Counted from the first letter of the stretch, positions 9,570 to 19,300 are shown. The stretch: DNA of 64,000 bases from GCA-002733465 sp039969155 (GCA_039969155.1 JBDVOJ010000053.1:1-64000); one strand, 5' to 3'. Notes: generated from the sequence alone by a model not told the origin. Numbers and translations are program-made.

Positions 9570-10238
9570 TTATTTAACTTCAACCGTAGCCTTCTTAATA
9601 AACAACTTTTCTTTAGTTTTTCCAGAACGCGAACCAAATTTAGCTAATTCGTTGAGTGTTTCCATGCCTGATATCACTTCACCAAAAATAGTATGTCGGC
9701 CATCGAGATGAGGTGTTGGGCCATAAGTGATGAAAAATTGACTACCGTCTGTACCGGCGCCCGCATTCGCCATACTTAGAATACCAGCCTTGTCATGTGA
9801 CAAATCCGACTCAAACTCGCCCATATAGGAATAGCCTGGTCCTCCAACACCGACACCAACAGGGTCTCCGCCCTGAGCCATAAAACCTGGTATAACGCGA
9901 TGAAAGAGTATTCCATCATAAAACCCTAACTGGGTGAGATAGATTGTACTAGTCACATGCATCGGTGATTCTTGCTCCTTAAAGTCAATGGTAATATTTC
10001 CTTTATTAGTTTCAAGATGCCATAAGTATTGTTTATCTTTGGAAAACTCTACTTGTTTTGGCTTAGGCACTCCGGCTAGTTTCCAGCCTTCTTTATCGGT
10101 GTTTATGTTTGCTTTAGCGATAAACGCATTAATCTCTGAGATTGCTTTATCCTGTCGATCGCAACTTGCCAGCAGAAGTACTCCGCTCAGTACAGCGATT
10201 AACCGATAGTTTATTAAGCTTTGAATTCTGGCTAACAT
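9570..10238 (-). CDS. Cyclophilin-type peptidyl-prolyl isomerase lipoprotein
   Basis: The N-terminus is a signal peptide with lipobox LASC (Cys26), so the protein is a lipoprotein of the envelope. The rest is a cyclophilin domain: ILFHRVIPGFMAQGGDP with the catalytic Arg, MANAGAGTDGSQFFI, and HLDGRHTIFGEV. It catalyses cis-trans isomerisation of X-Pro bonds, helping fold exported proteins. About 222 aa, slightly longer than periplasmic PpiA because of an N-terminal spacer with GWKLAGVPKPKQV. It probably shares a transcript with the pseudouridine synthase gene that follows at 34 bases. Confidence 0.92.
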   Translation of the reverse strand: MLARIQSLINYRLIAVLSGVLLLASCDRQDKAISEINAFIAKANINTDKEGWKLAGVPKPKQVEFSKDKQYLWHLETNKGNITIDFKEQESPMHVTSTIYLTQLGFYDGILFHRVIPGFMAQGGDPVGVGVGGPGYSYMGEFESDLSHDKAGILSMANAGAGTDGSQFFITYGPTPHLDGRHTIFGEVISGMETLNELAKFGSRSGKTKEKLFIKKATVEVK

Positions 10239-10478
10239 CTTTGGGTTCCCTTTAGATTGTATTTTTTTAATGAAGTAACATTCTTAACACAGCAAAATTC
10301 GAATAGTATAGCGCTCGATTTCGCTGTGATTTATATGATTGATAACTAAACAGTTCTGCTTCTTAACCAAGTTTTTGAACTGGTAATAATTTGATCGAAT
10401 ATTATATACCGAACAATCACTAATATGCAGCGACATATCAGCGGTTTTTTTATCGGTCTTTGCTAAAAGGTGGTTATT

Positions 10479-11393
10479 CTAAAGTAAAGATGACAGAAGC
10501 TTAGCCATCGGCATGACTATTACAGCCAACATAATCCCATAACCTACCGCAACCGCAGCAAGCTGTGGCGCTAACTTGGCTTTTATAGCAAGTATACTTG
10601 CAGTAACCATTGGTGGCATAGCGGCTTCCATTAAAGTTACTTGGGCAGATAACGCTTGCTGTTGCATTAATTTGAGTATCACAAAAGCCAACAAAGGAGC
10701 GACCAACATTTTTAGACTTAGACCCCATAATAAAGGCGTAAGATAATGGCGTTCCACTTTAAGATTAAAATGGGCCCCAACTAAAATCATGGTCGCGGGA
10801 ACTAGGGTCATTGAAATGAGTGATAAGCTTTGGTTAACTAACGAAGTCAAATACCATCCCTGTGAGAAAAGGGCGACGATCATCGCTACAAATGGCGGAA
10901 AAGTTAATACTTTAATTGCTAGATTTAACAACGATATTGTCGATGCATCACTCTCTCTTTCAGAATACCAAGCAATGATTAAGTTTCCAACGATTGCCAA
11001 TCCTAAGAACGAGCCAATTTGGTCATAAATGACTGCATAGGCTAAAGCATCTTTACCAAAGAAAGCTTGAATAATAGGAAAACCAACAAAAGAAGTATTG
11101 CCGAAACAAACCAGCATTAATAAACAGCCAATAACGTTTCGATTCCATCCATAAGCTCGAGCGAGCAATAAGATGGTTATGATTAAAACGGGTAAAATAA
11201 ACCATGTCATTAATGCTGGATACAAAAGCGTCCAGTCCAGATTTAGTAAGGGGAGTTTTTGTAAAGCGATAGCGGGAAGACAAACCCAAATCACATAGTG
11301 ATTTAAGGCATTAATTTTATTATCACTTAACCAACTTTTTCGACGTGCCACCCATCCAATAAGAATGCAGCCAATTATAAGTAAAAAGCTCAT
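10479..11393 (-). CDS. AEC family transporter (auxin efflux carrier type)
   Basis: A 304-aa protein with about ten membrane segments, starting without a cleaved signal. The opening segment with GWVARRKSWLS and NHYVIWVCLPAIALQKL, a Gly/Asn-rich crossover at NTSFVGFPIIQAFFG, and the final AVGYGIMLAVIVMPM match the AEC family, whose bacterial members export or exchange organic acids such as malate or malonate. The substrate cannot be read from sequence. It is a single gene in its neighbourhood. Confidence 0.88.
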   Translation of the reverse strand: MSFLLIIGCILIGWVARRKSWLSDNKINALNHYVIWVCLPAIALQKLPLLNLDWTLLYPALMTWFILPVLIITILLLARAYGWNRNVIGCLLMLVCFGNTSFVGFPIIQAFFGKDALAYAVIYDQIGSFLGLAIVGNLIIAWYSERESDASTISLLNLAIKVLTFPPFVAMIVALFSQGWYLTSLVNQSLSLISMTLVPATMILVGAHFNLKVERHYLTPLLWGLSLKMLVAPLLAFVILKLMQQQALSAQVTLMEAAMPPMVTASILAIKAKLAPQLAAVAVGYGIMLAVIVMPMAKLLSSLL

Positions 11394-11496
11394 AGTAAAA
11401 GTGGAGAGTAGAAGACGATAAACTGCAGTTTATCAACAAAAAGCCTATAACGATAGCGACTAGCGAGTTCCTATACAGCTTTTAATTTTTGGAAAA

Positions 11497-11880
11497 TTAT
11501 GCTGACTTGAGATGGCTCTCTAACGTTAGAAGCAAGTGTTCACTCACTATTGGCTTGCCTATATGAGCCACCATCCCAGCTTGTATTGACCGATCTATGT
11601 CCTTTTGCATAACATTGGCAGAGACCGCTATTATTGGTAGTTGCTTTAACGCTAGGGTATCACGGATGTAAGTCGTTGCTTCTATCCCATCCATCACTGG
11701 CATTTGAATGTCCATCAGCACAGCGTCGAAGGAATCTTTATTCAATTGTTCAATTGCAGCGGCGCCATTTTCAGCCGTCGTCACCCTAATTCCCGCGCGC
11801 TGAAGCACGTTTTTGGCGACGATCAGATTGACAAAGTTATCATCAACCAGCAAAACTTTTTTATTATTGAGGCTTTCCAC
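11497..11880 (-). CDS. Single-domain response regulator (receiver only)
   Basis: The 127-aa product is a receiver domain with the acidic pair near the start (LLVDDN), the phosphorylated Asp in AVLMDIQMPVMDG, the Thr/Ser in AVSAN and Lys in HIGKPI. No output domain is present. Such proteins shuttle phosphate in phosphorelays or bind targets directly; the sequence style (MDIQMPVMDGIEAT) is that of receivers normally attached to hybrid kinases. Start is GTG at 11880. No kinase gene is adjacent, so it is an orphan. Confidence 0.9.
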   Translation of the reverse strand: MESLNNKKVLLVDDNFVNLIVAKNVLQRAGIRVTTAENGAAAIEQLNKDSFDAVLMDIQMPVMDGIEATTYIRDTLALKQLPIIAVSANVMQKDIDRSIQAGMVAHIGKPIVSEHLLLTLESHLKSA

Positions 11881-12015
11881 GTTATATTTGAGTTACTCGA
11901 ATACCAAGTTGGATCAAAGTCAATTGTAGTTGATAAATAGCTTATTGGTGAACTTTAAACGCGTTATTTGGCCGACTTGGAAACTCCTTCTCAATTAAAT
12001 TTCTGATTGTTTCAA

Positions 12016-13344
12016 TTAATCGTCGACCTGATTTTTACTTTTTTCGCTATTTTGTTGGTTACGATTTGATAGAAAGTAAACTATGGCTCCGGTTATTATC
12101 AATAACAAACTCACCAGCGCCTCCTCGGGACGTTGTCTAAGAATATAGAAAAGTGTCCACCCGATTAGCATTAGAAATAGTATCGGTGGTATTGGATATA
12201 ACCAAGTTTTATACGGTCTCGGCAACTCAGGAAATCTATTTCTCAGTATAAAAATTCCCAGTACAGCAAAAAAGTTATTTAAAGCCAAGGCAAATCCGGA
12301 GAAAACTAAGATAGATTCAAAACTGGAAGTCAGCACAAAAATCACAGCTACGGCCGATTGAAATAGTACTGCTCTTGCAGGAATATCGTCTGAATTAAGC
12401 TTGGCTAGTGGTCTAAAAAACTTGAAATCTTCGCCTATCACTTGCAGTACTCTTGGTCCAGCAATGGTCATGGCACTAACAGTCGAAACCAATAGTAAAG
12501 CCATAACTGACCCCGTTAACATCGCGCCAACCTCACCGAAAATCGATTGCGCGACCAAGTATCCAATTTCGACTTTTCCGGTCAATGTATTAATCGGCGT
12601 TGAGTAGAGAAAAACGAAATTCAGGGCTACGTAAGTGACTGTGACTAGCAGTGTCCCAATGACCAGCACTCTTGGAAGGCTTTTTTGCGGATGCTCTAGT
12701 TCGCCGCTCAAGTAAGTCGCAGCATTCCATCCATTGTAGGCATAGCTGACGTATATTAAGGAAACCGCGAATGCTCCACCAAAAATGACTTGTTGGTCCC
12801 CTGGCTGAGGGAGAAAAGCTATCGGTTGAGGCTGCTCTACCAAAAACATAGCAGCGATACAAAACAGGCCAATTAATAGCAGTTTGATTATGGTGAAAAA
12901 CCATTGCAATCCGGCACTTTTCTTATGAGTAGTGCTATGAACAAACGCTAAAACTGTAATTAAGCCTATGGCAAGAGCCGTTTTTGGTAACCAATCAAAT
13001 ACCGAGGTTAGGTAAGCTGCAAAAGTAATTGCCGCCAATGCGACCGGTGCGGCAAAACCGATTGTCGACGAGATCCAACCTGAGATAAAGCCAGCCACAG
13101 GGTGATAGCATTTTGAAAGAAAATTATACTCTCCGCCACTTCGAGGCAAAGCGGCTCCTAATTCAGCATATGTCAATGCACCACATAAGGCTGTAATTCC
13201 TCCAATAACCCAAAGCATTAATAAAGCGAACCCAGATTGAATATCCACTAATTGAAACCCTAAACTAGTAAATACACCGGTACCGATCATGTTGGCTACC
13301 ACGACAGCGATTGCGGTCTTAGAATTAAACTTTTTGTCGCTCAT
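12016..13344 (-). CDS. APC-superfamily amino acid permease
   Basis: A 442-aa protein with about twelve membrane segments. The first segment contains MIGTGVFTSLG, matching the glycine-rich substrate-binding motif of APC transporters, and the protein has PRSGGEYNFLSKCYHPVAGF and SYAYNGWNAATYLSGELEHP, both typical of LAT/amino acid-polyamine permeases. It likely takes up or exchanges an amino acid. It is divergent from the M19 dipeptidase gene starting at 13451 (106 bases apart), so peptide breakdown and amino acid transport could be coordinated; this link is inference from position only. Confidence 0.9.
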   Translation of the reverse strand: MSDKKFNSKTAIAVVVANMIGTGVFTSLGFQLVDIQSGFALLMLWVIGGITALCGALTYAELGAALPRSGGEYNFLSKCYHPVAGFISGWISSTIGFAAPVALAAITFAAYLTSVFDWLPKTALAIGLITVLAFVHSTTHKKSAGLQWFFTIIKLLLIGLFCIAAMFLVEQPQPIAFLPQPGDQQVIFGGAFAVSLIYVSYAYNGWNAATYLSGELEHPQKSLPRVLVIGTLLVTVTYVALNFVFLYSTPINTLTGKVEIGYLVAQSIFGEVGAMLTGSVMALLLVSTVSAMTIAGPRVLQVIGEDFKFFRPLAKLNSDDIPARAVLFQSAVAVIFVLTSSFESILVFSGFALALNNFFAVLGIFILRNRFPELPRPYKTWLYPIPPILFLMLIGWTLFYILRQRPEEALVSLLLIITGAIVYFLSNRNQQNSEKSKNQVDD

Positions 13345-13450
13345 CTAGGTTGTTGCTCTCGCTTTGGTTAATTTTCGGTTTGACTTTCTTGGGTCATTTA
13401 TTAATAGTAAGCGTAACGAGTTATAATTATAAAAAACAGAGAGTCCACCT

Positions 13451-14656
13451 ATGTCAAACTCCCCAAAACGTCGCTTTTTACTTTTAACCAAAAAATTTTG
13501 GGGGTCATTAGGTTTACTAATACTGATTGCCTATATTATTGCACGAATACTAGTACCTGAACTGCTAGATAAGAAACTAAATAAAGTTTCTACGCCGGCT
13601 CCCTACGCCGCCTCTGAACAAGCAAGGTTACTGTACAACTCTTTAGACTTTGTATCCGATTTGCATAGCGATGTTTTATTGTGGGATAGAAATATCAATC
13701 GACAGCACCAGCACGGCCATCAAGATGTTCCTAGAATGATCCAGGCAAATCTTGCACTTCAAGCATTCACAATTGTCAATAAAGTCCCTTGGGGACTTAA
13801 TTTTGAACAAAACTCGGGGGATAGCGATCAACTCACTATTCCGTTCATTCTACAAGGTCGACCTATTAATTCTTGGTTTAGTCTGCCGCAAAGGGTCGTT
13901 ACACAAAGCCAAAGTTTAGATGCTTATTCACGAGATTCCAACGGAAAACTTCACGTTGTAAAGAATCAACAGGACTTGAAACGCTATATTAAATTGAGAA
14001 AACACGATAAGAATGTGACTGCTGCTTTCCTAGGGATCGAAGGAGCGCAAGCACTTGAAGGTAAGCTTTCCAACTTAAATCTTGTCTATGATGCTGGGAT
14101 TAGAATGATTGGTCTTACTCATTTTTTCGACAACGAAGTTGGCGGTTCAGCACATGGAGTAAAACAACAGGGATTGACAGAATTCGGTAGGAAATTGATC
14201 CGTGCGATGGAACAAAAAGCGATTTTCGTTGATCTCTCACATGCTTCTCAAAAACTTATCGACGATACGCTTGCCATTGCGACTCGACCCATTCTGATTT
14301 CTCACACCGGTGTTAAAGGCACCTGTAACAATGTAAGAAACCTTTCAGATCAACATTTACAACAAATTGCAGCGACTGGTGGACTCGTTGGCATTGCTAT
14401 GTTTGAAAAAGCCACTTGTGGCAAAACAGCAAAAGCAATCGCCGAATCGATAATGTATACCGCTAATTTGATTGGCGCTAAGCATGTAGCCCTAGGATCA
14501 GACTTTGACGGCGCAATAGAGGCTGTTTTTGATGTTACTGGTTTAGTTCAAATTGTCGACGAACTGCTCGCGTTAGGAATGAGTGAGGAAGACATTAAAC
14601 TAGTAATGGGAGAAAATGTGAAACGAGTCCTATTAGAATATTTACCAGCAAAATAA
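13451..14656 (+). CDS. Membrane-anchored M19 dipeptidase
   Basis: A zinc dipeptidase of the renal dipeptidase family (M19). One N-terminal membrane segment (about 16-33) anchors the catalytic domain outside the cytoplasm. Metal and substrate residues visible: DLHSDVLLW (HxD), the bridging glutamate in LGIEGAQAL, LSHASQK, LISHTGVKG and LGSDFDGA. Length 401 aa is normal. It hydrolyses dipeptides with broad specificity. A second, only distantly similar M19 enzyme lies at 30134-31453. A terminator follows at 14733-14759. Confidence 0.93.
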   Translation: MSNSPKRRFLLLTKKFWGSLGLLILIAYIIARILVPELLDKKLNKVSTPAPYAASEQARLLYNSLDFVSDLHSDVLLWDRNINRQHQHGHQDVPRMIQANLALQAFTIVNKVPWGLNFEQNSGDSDQLTIPFILQGRPINSWFSLPQRVVTQSQSLDAYSRDSNGKLHVVKNQQDLKRYIKLRKHDKNVTAAFLGIEGAQALEGKLSNLNLVYDAGIRMIGLTHFFDNEVGGSAHGVKQQGLTEFGRKLIRAMEQKAIFVDLSHASQKLIDDTLAIATRPILISHTGVKGTCNNVRNLSDQHLQQIAATGGLVGIAMFEKATCGKTAKAIAESIMYTANLIGAKHVALGSDFDGAIEAVFDVTGLVQIVDELLALGMSEEDIKLVMGENVKRVLLEYLPAK

Positions 14657-14732
14657 AAAGATTTTAGCTCTATTGATTAGTTCAAACTCTCTATCTTTCT
14701 ACCTTGAGTCAAACAATTAACAACCGCATAAA

Positions 14733-14759
14733 AAAAGGAAAGCCGAAGCTTTCCTTTTT
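14733..14759. terminator. Bidirectional rho-independent terminator
   Basis: GGAAAGC (14737-14743) and GCTTTCC (14748-14754) form a stem with loop CGAA, flanked by A-run on the left and T-run on the right. It can serve both convergent genes, the M19 dipeptidase (+) and the TonB-dependent receptor (-). Confidence 0.9.
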
Positions 14760-14784
14760 CGTTTAACCTATGTATATCTTCAAA

Positions 14785-17271
14785 TTAGAAGTTATACATT
14801 ACCTCAATACCATAGGTTCTTGGTTGACGAGGTGTATTTACTAGAGTACCGAAGAACTCTCTGAAGCTATCTACCGGTGTATCTTCATCAGTCAAGTTAC
14901 GACCCCAAAGATAAACTTCCCAATAACCTTCTTGGTCAATCAAACCAATTCGACCATTTAACATTGTGGTTGAACCGATATAACCGTAGTCAACTTCTGT
15001 TGGCGCGTTGCCTGCAGCGGCAGAGTTAGGGAAATCAAGAGCAAACGTTAAAGGATGATCTCTTGTAAGCAACCGAGTTTTTTCATTTTGAATGGTTGTG
15101 AAGTAATCCCCTGTATGAGTTGCATCAAGTCTTAACAACAAATCAGTACTCATAGAGTCCATGCTCGCGTAGTACTGAATTCCAAGCGAAGCATTGAAGT
15201 CAGCAGAACCAGGAAGTTTGTTTCCGGCTGCGTTGACAGGAATGGTTGAACCATCGTTAGGATCAATCTCTGACGTACCACCAGGGAAATCAGCAAAAGT
15301 TGCGTCTAAAAAGCCAAGCGAAGCGTTAATTGTTAACGCATCAGTTGCTTTATACAACGCTTCCAATTCATAACCACTAGTATCAACTTCCGCAGCATTG
15401 GTAATACGGATGGAAGTCAATTGAGTTCCAGTAACAGGATCAAAACCTAAATCAAAGAATTGGTTAACTTGATAGTCTTCATAGGTAGCATCGAAGTAAG
15501 CCATGTTCAATGTTAAACGCTCATCAAGCAGTGATGTTTTAAGACCTAACTCAATGCTAGTAACCGTTTCTTTATCGAACTCAATGTAATCGTCAGGATT
15601 ATTTGGATCATCAACCAAATCTAACTGACTGATAAAGTCCAAGTTAAATCCGCCCGATTTAAATCCAGTCGAAGCTTTTAAGTAGGTTTGAGTGTAATCA
15701 GAAATCGCATAGTTGATACTAAGCGCAGGAGAAAAGTTAGAATCTTCTCTATCATCAACTAATGGCTCTAATGTTTGGCTACAACTCGCAATCGGAACAG
15801 TCGTCGGATTTCTAGAAGTACAACCGATGCCAAATGCTCCAGATGTTCGGCCATCCAAGGTCCAATCAATATCCTTGGATTCAGTTGATTGTCGCGCACC
15901 AAATCCTAATTTCCAATCTTCACTGATTTGATAACTACCACTAATATAGAATGCAGTGCTCTCAGTAACAACATCACCATCGTTAAATGCGCCACCACCA
16001 GCGGGTACACCGAAGAATGCTCCAGCATTTCCACCGATTGCGTTTCTAATAGTGCTTGCATCTTGCTCATAGAAATAAACACCAAGAACATATTTAAAAT
16101 CTGAGTCGTCAGGCGATATTAACTGAAATTCTTGGGTTGTTTGCTTGTACTCGTCTTCATAGTATAAAAATAGGAAATCAAGCGGTGAATAATCAGTATC
16201 ATTTTGGTAGATAATTTCTGTGTCTCGAATCGCGCTAATAGAACGTAGCGTAAATTCATTTTCAAATTCGTACTCTACATTCAAGTTAAAACCGGAAATA
16301 TCTCTTTCTTCTCGCCCTTGAAAGCTCCAGTTCACTTCGTTGTTATCAGAGTCAGCATAGTGATAAGGAGTGTCACCAAAGCTAGTTGTAATTGGCACAC
16401 CTAATACAGGCATTCTTTCAGATTGCAAACCGTCAATGGCAAGGTTGATATCCAAAGAGTCTGAAGGCTGAATTCTTAATTGTGCACGGTAAGACTGAGT
16501 GTCTTGGTTATTCAGTTCGTCGCTAGTATCAGGTGGAGTGCTGGTTTCAATCGGGAAAGGTAAAGGAATATTAAAAATTGGAACGCCGCCAGCAACAGTG
16601 TTTAATGTAGTGGGCAGTTGGCCTTCTTCATAAACATTCTTAACGTATCCATCTCTTGTACGTGAAGAAACAGCTAACTTAGCACTAACTTCATCGGAGA
16701 ATGCGAAGTCTACGTTTAGCTTAGCTTCGACCGCATTGAAGTTACCGACATTGACTGTTGCTTTACCTTCAAATTCACCACTTGGCTTTTTAGAAACCAA
16801 ACTAACCGCACCCGCTACAGTATTCTTACCGAATAATGTGCCTTGTGGTCCACGTAGAACTTCTACTCGCTCTAGGTCGACTAAGTCTTGGTTAACTGAA
16901 GGACCTTGACCTAGGTAAACACCATCTAAATAAACCCCTACTCGAGAGTCAAACCCGATGTTTCGGCTTGGTGCACCAACACCACGAATCATAATTCGTG
17001 AATTGAAATCAGTTCCTTGAGTGACAACCATATTAGGAATGAAATCGCCTAACTCTCTTAATTCCTGAATACCAGTTTGATCGATAGATTCTTGAGGAAA
17101 AACCGAAATCGCAATGGGAACTTCAGCAACTCGCTCACTTCTTTTTTGAGCGGTAACAATAACAACGTTACTCGTCTCTTCTTCAGCACCTTCTTCTTGT
17201 GCCGAAATATTAGTTCCATAAAGTGCCGTACTGACAGCTAAAGAAACTAAAAGTTTATTATGTCTTTTCAC
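14785..17271 (-). CDS. TonB-dependent receptor
   Basis: An 828-aa outer-membrane receptor. A signal peptide ends near NISAQEE; a TonB box-like segment VVIVTAQKRSE follows; the plug domain contains RIMIRGVGAPSRNIGFDSRVG, VYLDGVYLG and VEVLRGPQGTLFGKNT; the C-terminus ends IEVMYNF, the final Phe expected for a beta-barrel. Barrel strands fill residues 200-828. It resembles the large group of receptors of sphingomonads and marine gammaproteobacteria annotated for iron complexes or for plant and fatty substrates; the ligand is not decidable. Start is GTG at 17271 with GGAG 8 bases upstream. The upstream region has operator-like GGTCCGA sites (separate entry). Confidence 0.95.
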   Translation of the reverse strand: MKRHNKLLVSLAVSTALYGTNISAQEEGAEEETSNVVIVTAQKRSERVAEVPIAISVFPQESIDQTGIQELRELGDFIPNMVVTQGTDFNSRIMIRGVGAPSRNIGFDSRVGVYLDGVYLGQGPSVNQDLVDLERVEVLRGPQGTLFGKNTVAGAVSLVSKKPSGEFEGKATVNVGNFNAVEAKLNVDFAFSDEVSAKLAVSSRTRDGYVKNVYEEGQLPTTLNTVAGGVPIFNIPLPFPIETSTPPDTSDELNNQDTQSYRAQLRIQPSDSLDINLAIDGLQSERMPVLGVPITTSFGDTPYHYADSDNNEVNWSFQGREERDISGFNLNVEYEFENEFTLRSISAIRDTEIIYQNDTDYSPLDFLFLYYEDEYKQTTQEFQLISPDDSDFKYVLGVYFYEQDASTIRNAIGGNAGAFFGVPAGGGAFNDGDVVTESTAFYISGSYQISEDWKLGFGARQSTESKDIDWTLDGRTSGAFGIGCTSRNPTTVPIASCSQTLEPLVDDREDSNFSPALSINYAISDYTQTYLKASTGFKSGGFNLDFISQLDLVDDPNNPDDYIEFDKETVTSIELGLKTSLLDERLTLNMAYFDATYEDYQVNQFFDLGFDPVTGTQLTSIRITNAAEVDTSGYELEALYKATDALTINASLGFLDATFADFPGGTSEIDPNDGSTIPVNAAGNKLPGSADFNASLGIQYYASMDSMSTDLLLRLDATHTGDYFTTIQNEKTRLLTRDHPLTFALDFPNSAAAGNAPTEVDYGYIGSTTMLNGRIGLIDQEGYWEVYLWGRNLTDEDTPVDSFREFFGTLVNTPRQPRTYGIEVMYNF

Positions 17272-17857
17272 GATTCCTTCTCCTACGATTGAGGTTACTA
17301 CTTATAATTAATATTCTTGAGGTCTCAGCCAAACTGTTTGCAGTATCAGCCATTTGTCGGTCGCTACTACCGGACTCATTTGTTATTTATTTGTACTGGT
17401 CCGATGTTTAGTGATTGGCCTAGAGTAACCCCGAGCTGACTACGACTCAAGCAACTCCGACCTGTTATTAACACTTGTTTATCTTATCAGATTGTCCGAC
17501 CAGATTACAATTACTCTATCTCTTTGTTTTTAATAGCTTTTTATGCCTTTTAGGGTAAAATTCACCTAACGGGCTTTTTTAACCAACTTTACCGCACCGC
17601 AACATAAGCTCGATTCTAAGGATCACTAAGGCTCGCAAGCGCCCGTAAACACTGAATTTGACAAGAACAAACTGCAAGCTATCGCTTGTATAGATTTGTT
17701 ACCAATCGTAATAAATTAATTATTAAGCTTGCGCTGCAGGTGACTACTTGAAAAAATGCAGTCATCTGTTGTTAATTTCATTACTAGAATTCCTCCTGTG
17801 TGACGGATATAGGGGTATTCACATTGGTAATTAGTCAATATTAATCGGAAAACATGA
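17272..17857. other. 586-bp gene-free region upstream of the TonB receptor
   Basis: No convincing gene. It includes the promoter regions of the TonB-dependent receptor (-) and of the gene at 17858 (+). Several copies of a GGTCCGA-like motif cluster at 17394-17502 (separate entry). The left half is otherwise AT-rich with no strong terminator or repeat seen. Confidence 0.6.
17394..17502. promoter_or_regulatory. Cluster of GntR/FadR-like operator motifs
   Basis: Three related motifs occur within 110 bases: CTGGTCCGATGTTTA (17396-17410), ACTCCGACCTGTT (17454-17466) and TTGTCCGACCAG (17492-17503). They resemble the GGTCNGACC core bound by FadR-subfamily GntR repressors; the third is near-palindromic around CGAC. 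They lie 120-230 bases upstream of the receptor start. Binding by any particular regulator is inference. Confidence 0.4.
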
Positions 17858-18589
17858 ATGAAGATCTTTATTACACATTTAGTGGCATTTTTAGTTGGGG
17901 TGATAGTTACAGCGCTTTTACTAATCAACCGGGCTGATGTTTCTTTATCAAAACCACAGGACAATGACTCTCAATCTCATCTGTCGAATGAAAACTTTAG
18001 CCAAAACACTGCAGCGACAAAGGTAAAAACCTATAGTTCGGATAAAGACCAATTAATTGAACAACAAGCTCTTGAAATTGAGCGTCTGACCAGAGCCGTT
18101 CAATCCGTTAGAGAAGAACTAAATGCAAGCCTGTTGGCAGCGAAAAAGAATTCTCCGTCCGATAGCGGCTCTAAAGAGCAAACAGAAGCACCGCTCAGAA
18201 CCATGAATATGCAAACCTTTGAAGAAAGCATGAAAACTCAATTTACCGATCAATTTAAAGGCATCGTATTGCAGCTTGAAGGACAACGACTAGAAGATAT
18301 TAAACAAAGCTATAACAATTCCAGCGAAAAAAATGAATGGTCAAATCAATACGAAAACTCAATCGCTAATTTTCTAGCTGCTCACGACGAAAATGGTGAT
18401 CATTATTTGCAAAGCCTAAATTGCAATACCAATGTATGTCGGTTGGAAGTCAATACTAATGATGCCGATAACTGGAACAGTCTATACGCAAAAATGACTA
18501 ATGAATCTTGGTACCAAAGTATTACTGTGCAAGAGCAAAGTGATTACCCAGGCAACGTCATTTATTATTTACCAAGCCTAAACAACTAG
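17858..18589 (+). CDS. Unknown membrane-anchored coiled-coil protein
   Basis: Not recognised. The 243-aa product has one N-terminal membrane segment (about 5-24, FITHLVAFLVGVIVTALLL), a polar linker, a predicted coiled coil at about 62-100 (QALEIERLTRAVQSVREEL) and a C-terminal globular part with two Cys in NCNTNVCRLEV that could form a disulfide in the periplasm. The C-terminal layout (Cys pair, then a short alpha-beta region ending PGNVIYYLPS) recalls small periplasmic domains that follow coiled coils in other marine gammaproteobacteria. It stops 8 bases before the site-2 protease gene and is likely cotranscribed with it, so it might be a partner or substrate; this is inference. Confidence 0.7.
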   Translation: MKIFITHLVAFLVGVIVTALLLINRADVSLSKPQDNDSQSHLSNENFSQNTAATKVKTYSSDKDQLIEQQALEIERLTRAVQSVREELNASLLAAKKNSPSDSGSKEQTEAPLRTMNMQTFEESMKTQFTDQFKGIVLQLEGQRLEDIKQSYNNSSEKNEWSNQYENSIANFLAAHDENGDHYLQSLNCNTNVCRLEVNTNDADNWNSLYAKMTNESWYQSITVQEQSDYPGNVIYYLPSLNN

Positions 18590-18597
18590 GAACATCT

Positions 18598-19239
18598 ATG
18601 ATTAGTTTGCTAATGCAGGGAAGGTATTTAGAGTTCACTCTAGCCATTATTGCAATTATTATTTCCCTTTCTTTTCATGAGTTTGGGCACGCGTGGACAG
18701 CCAAAAAATTTGGTGACAACACCGCAGAAAGGATGGGTAGATTAACGCTTAATCCAATAGCCCATATCGATCCTGTCGGATTGCTGATGGTTGCGACTGT
18801 TGGATTCGGTTTTGCCAAACCAGTTCCAACTAATCCACGAAATTTTAATTCCTACTATGCTTCAGCGTGGATTTCTGCAGCTGGCCCTGGTATGAATTTA
18901 TTATTGGCATTCATAAGTGTGAATTTATTAGCCGCAGCCCAAGTATTTCAACTTGAATACCTGCTGCAAATTGGTCCACAAACGTTTCTGACCTATATGG
19001 CATTTATTAATATGCTATTAATGCTTTTTAATTTGTTACCAATCGGACCGCTTGACGGGCACTATATTCTTCCTTATTTTCTTAAAAGAAACCATGCGTA
19101 CGCATACAGTCAATGGAATGCTCGGTATGGTGTGATGGTATTGATGGGTCTAATTTTATTAAGTTTTGTAGGGCTGCCGATTTTTTCTTCATTGTTTTAC
19201 TTCGGTGCTTACTTGGCAAATTTCTTAGTCATTTTTTAG
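18598..19239 (+). CDS. Site-2-type intramembrane metalloprotease (M50)
   Basis: The 213-aa protein is almost all membrane segments. It has the zinc-binding HEFGH motif in the second part of its first long helix, the family stretch LTLNPIAHIDPVG and the third metal ligand in NLLPIGPLDGHYILP. This is the compact group of M50 proteases without PDZ domain. It would cut membrane-spanning substrates within the bilayer. A substrate is not known; the cotranscribed single-pass protein upstream (17858-18589) is a candidate. AGGAA 6-10 bases upstream of the ATG serves as ribosome binding site and overlaps the end of the upstream gene. A terminator follows at 19250. Confidence 0.92.
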   Translation: MISLLMQGRYLEFTLAIIAIIISLSFHEFGHAWTAKKFGDNTAERMGRLTLNPIAHIDPVGLLMVATVGFGFAKPVPTNPRNFNSYYASAWISAAGPGMNLLLAFISVNLLAAAQVFQLEYLLQIGPQTFLTYMAFINMLLMLFNLLPIGPLDGHYILPYFLKRNHAYAYSQWNARYGVMVLMGLILLSFVGLPIFSSLFYFGAYLANFLVIF

Positions 19240-19249
19240 TTATAGAGTT

Positions 19250-19279
19250 GGCTCAACAGACTTTAAGTTGAGCCTTTTC
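19250..19279 (+). terminator. Rho-independent terminator
   Basis: GGCTCAAC (19250-19257) and GTTGAGCC (19267-19274) form an 8-bp stem followed by TTTT, just after the site-2 protease gene. Confidence 0.9.
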
Positions 19280-19300
19280 ATTATCAAAACAGAGCTCAAT

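Noticed and set aside
12590..12904. 104-codon minus-strand ORF
   Set aside because: Lies entirely within the APC permease gene in another frame of the same strand; the permease has clear membrane-segment and family patterns.
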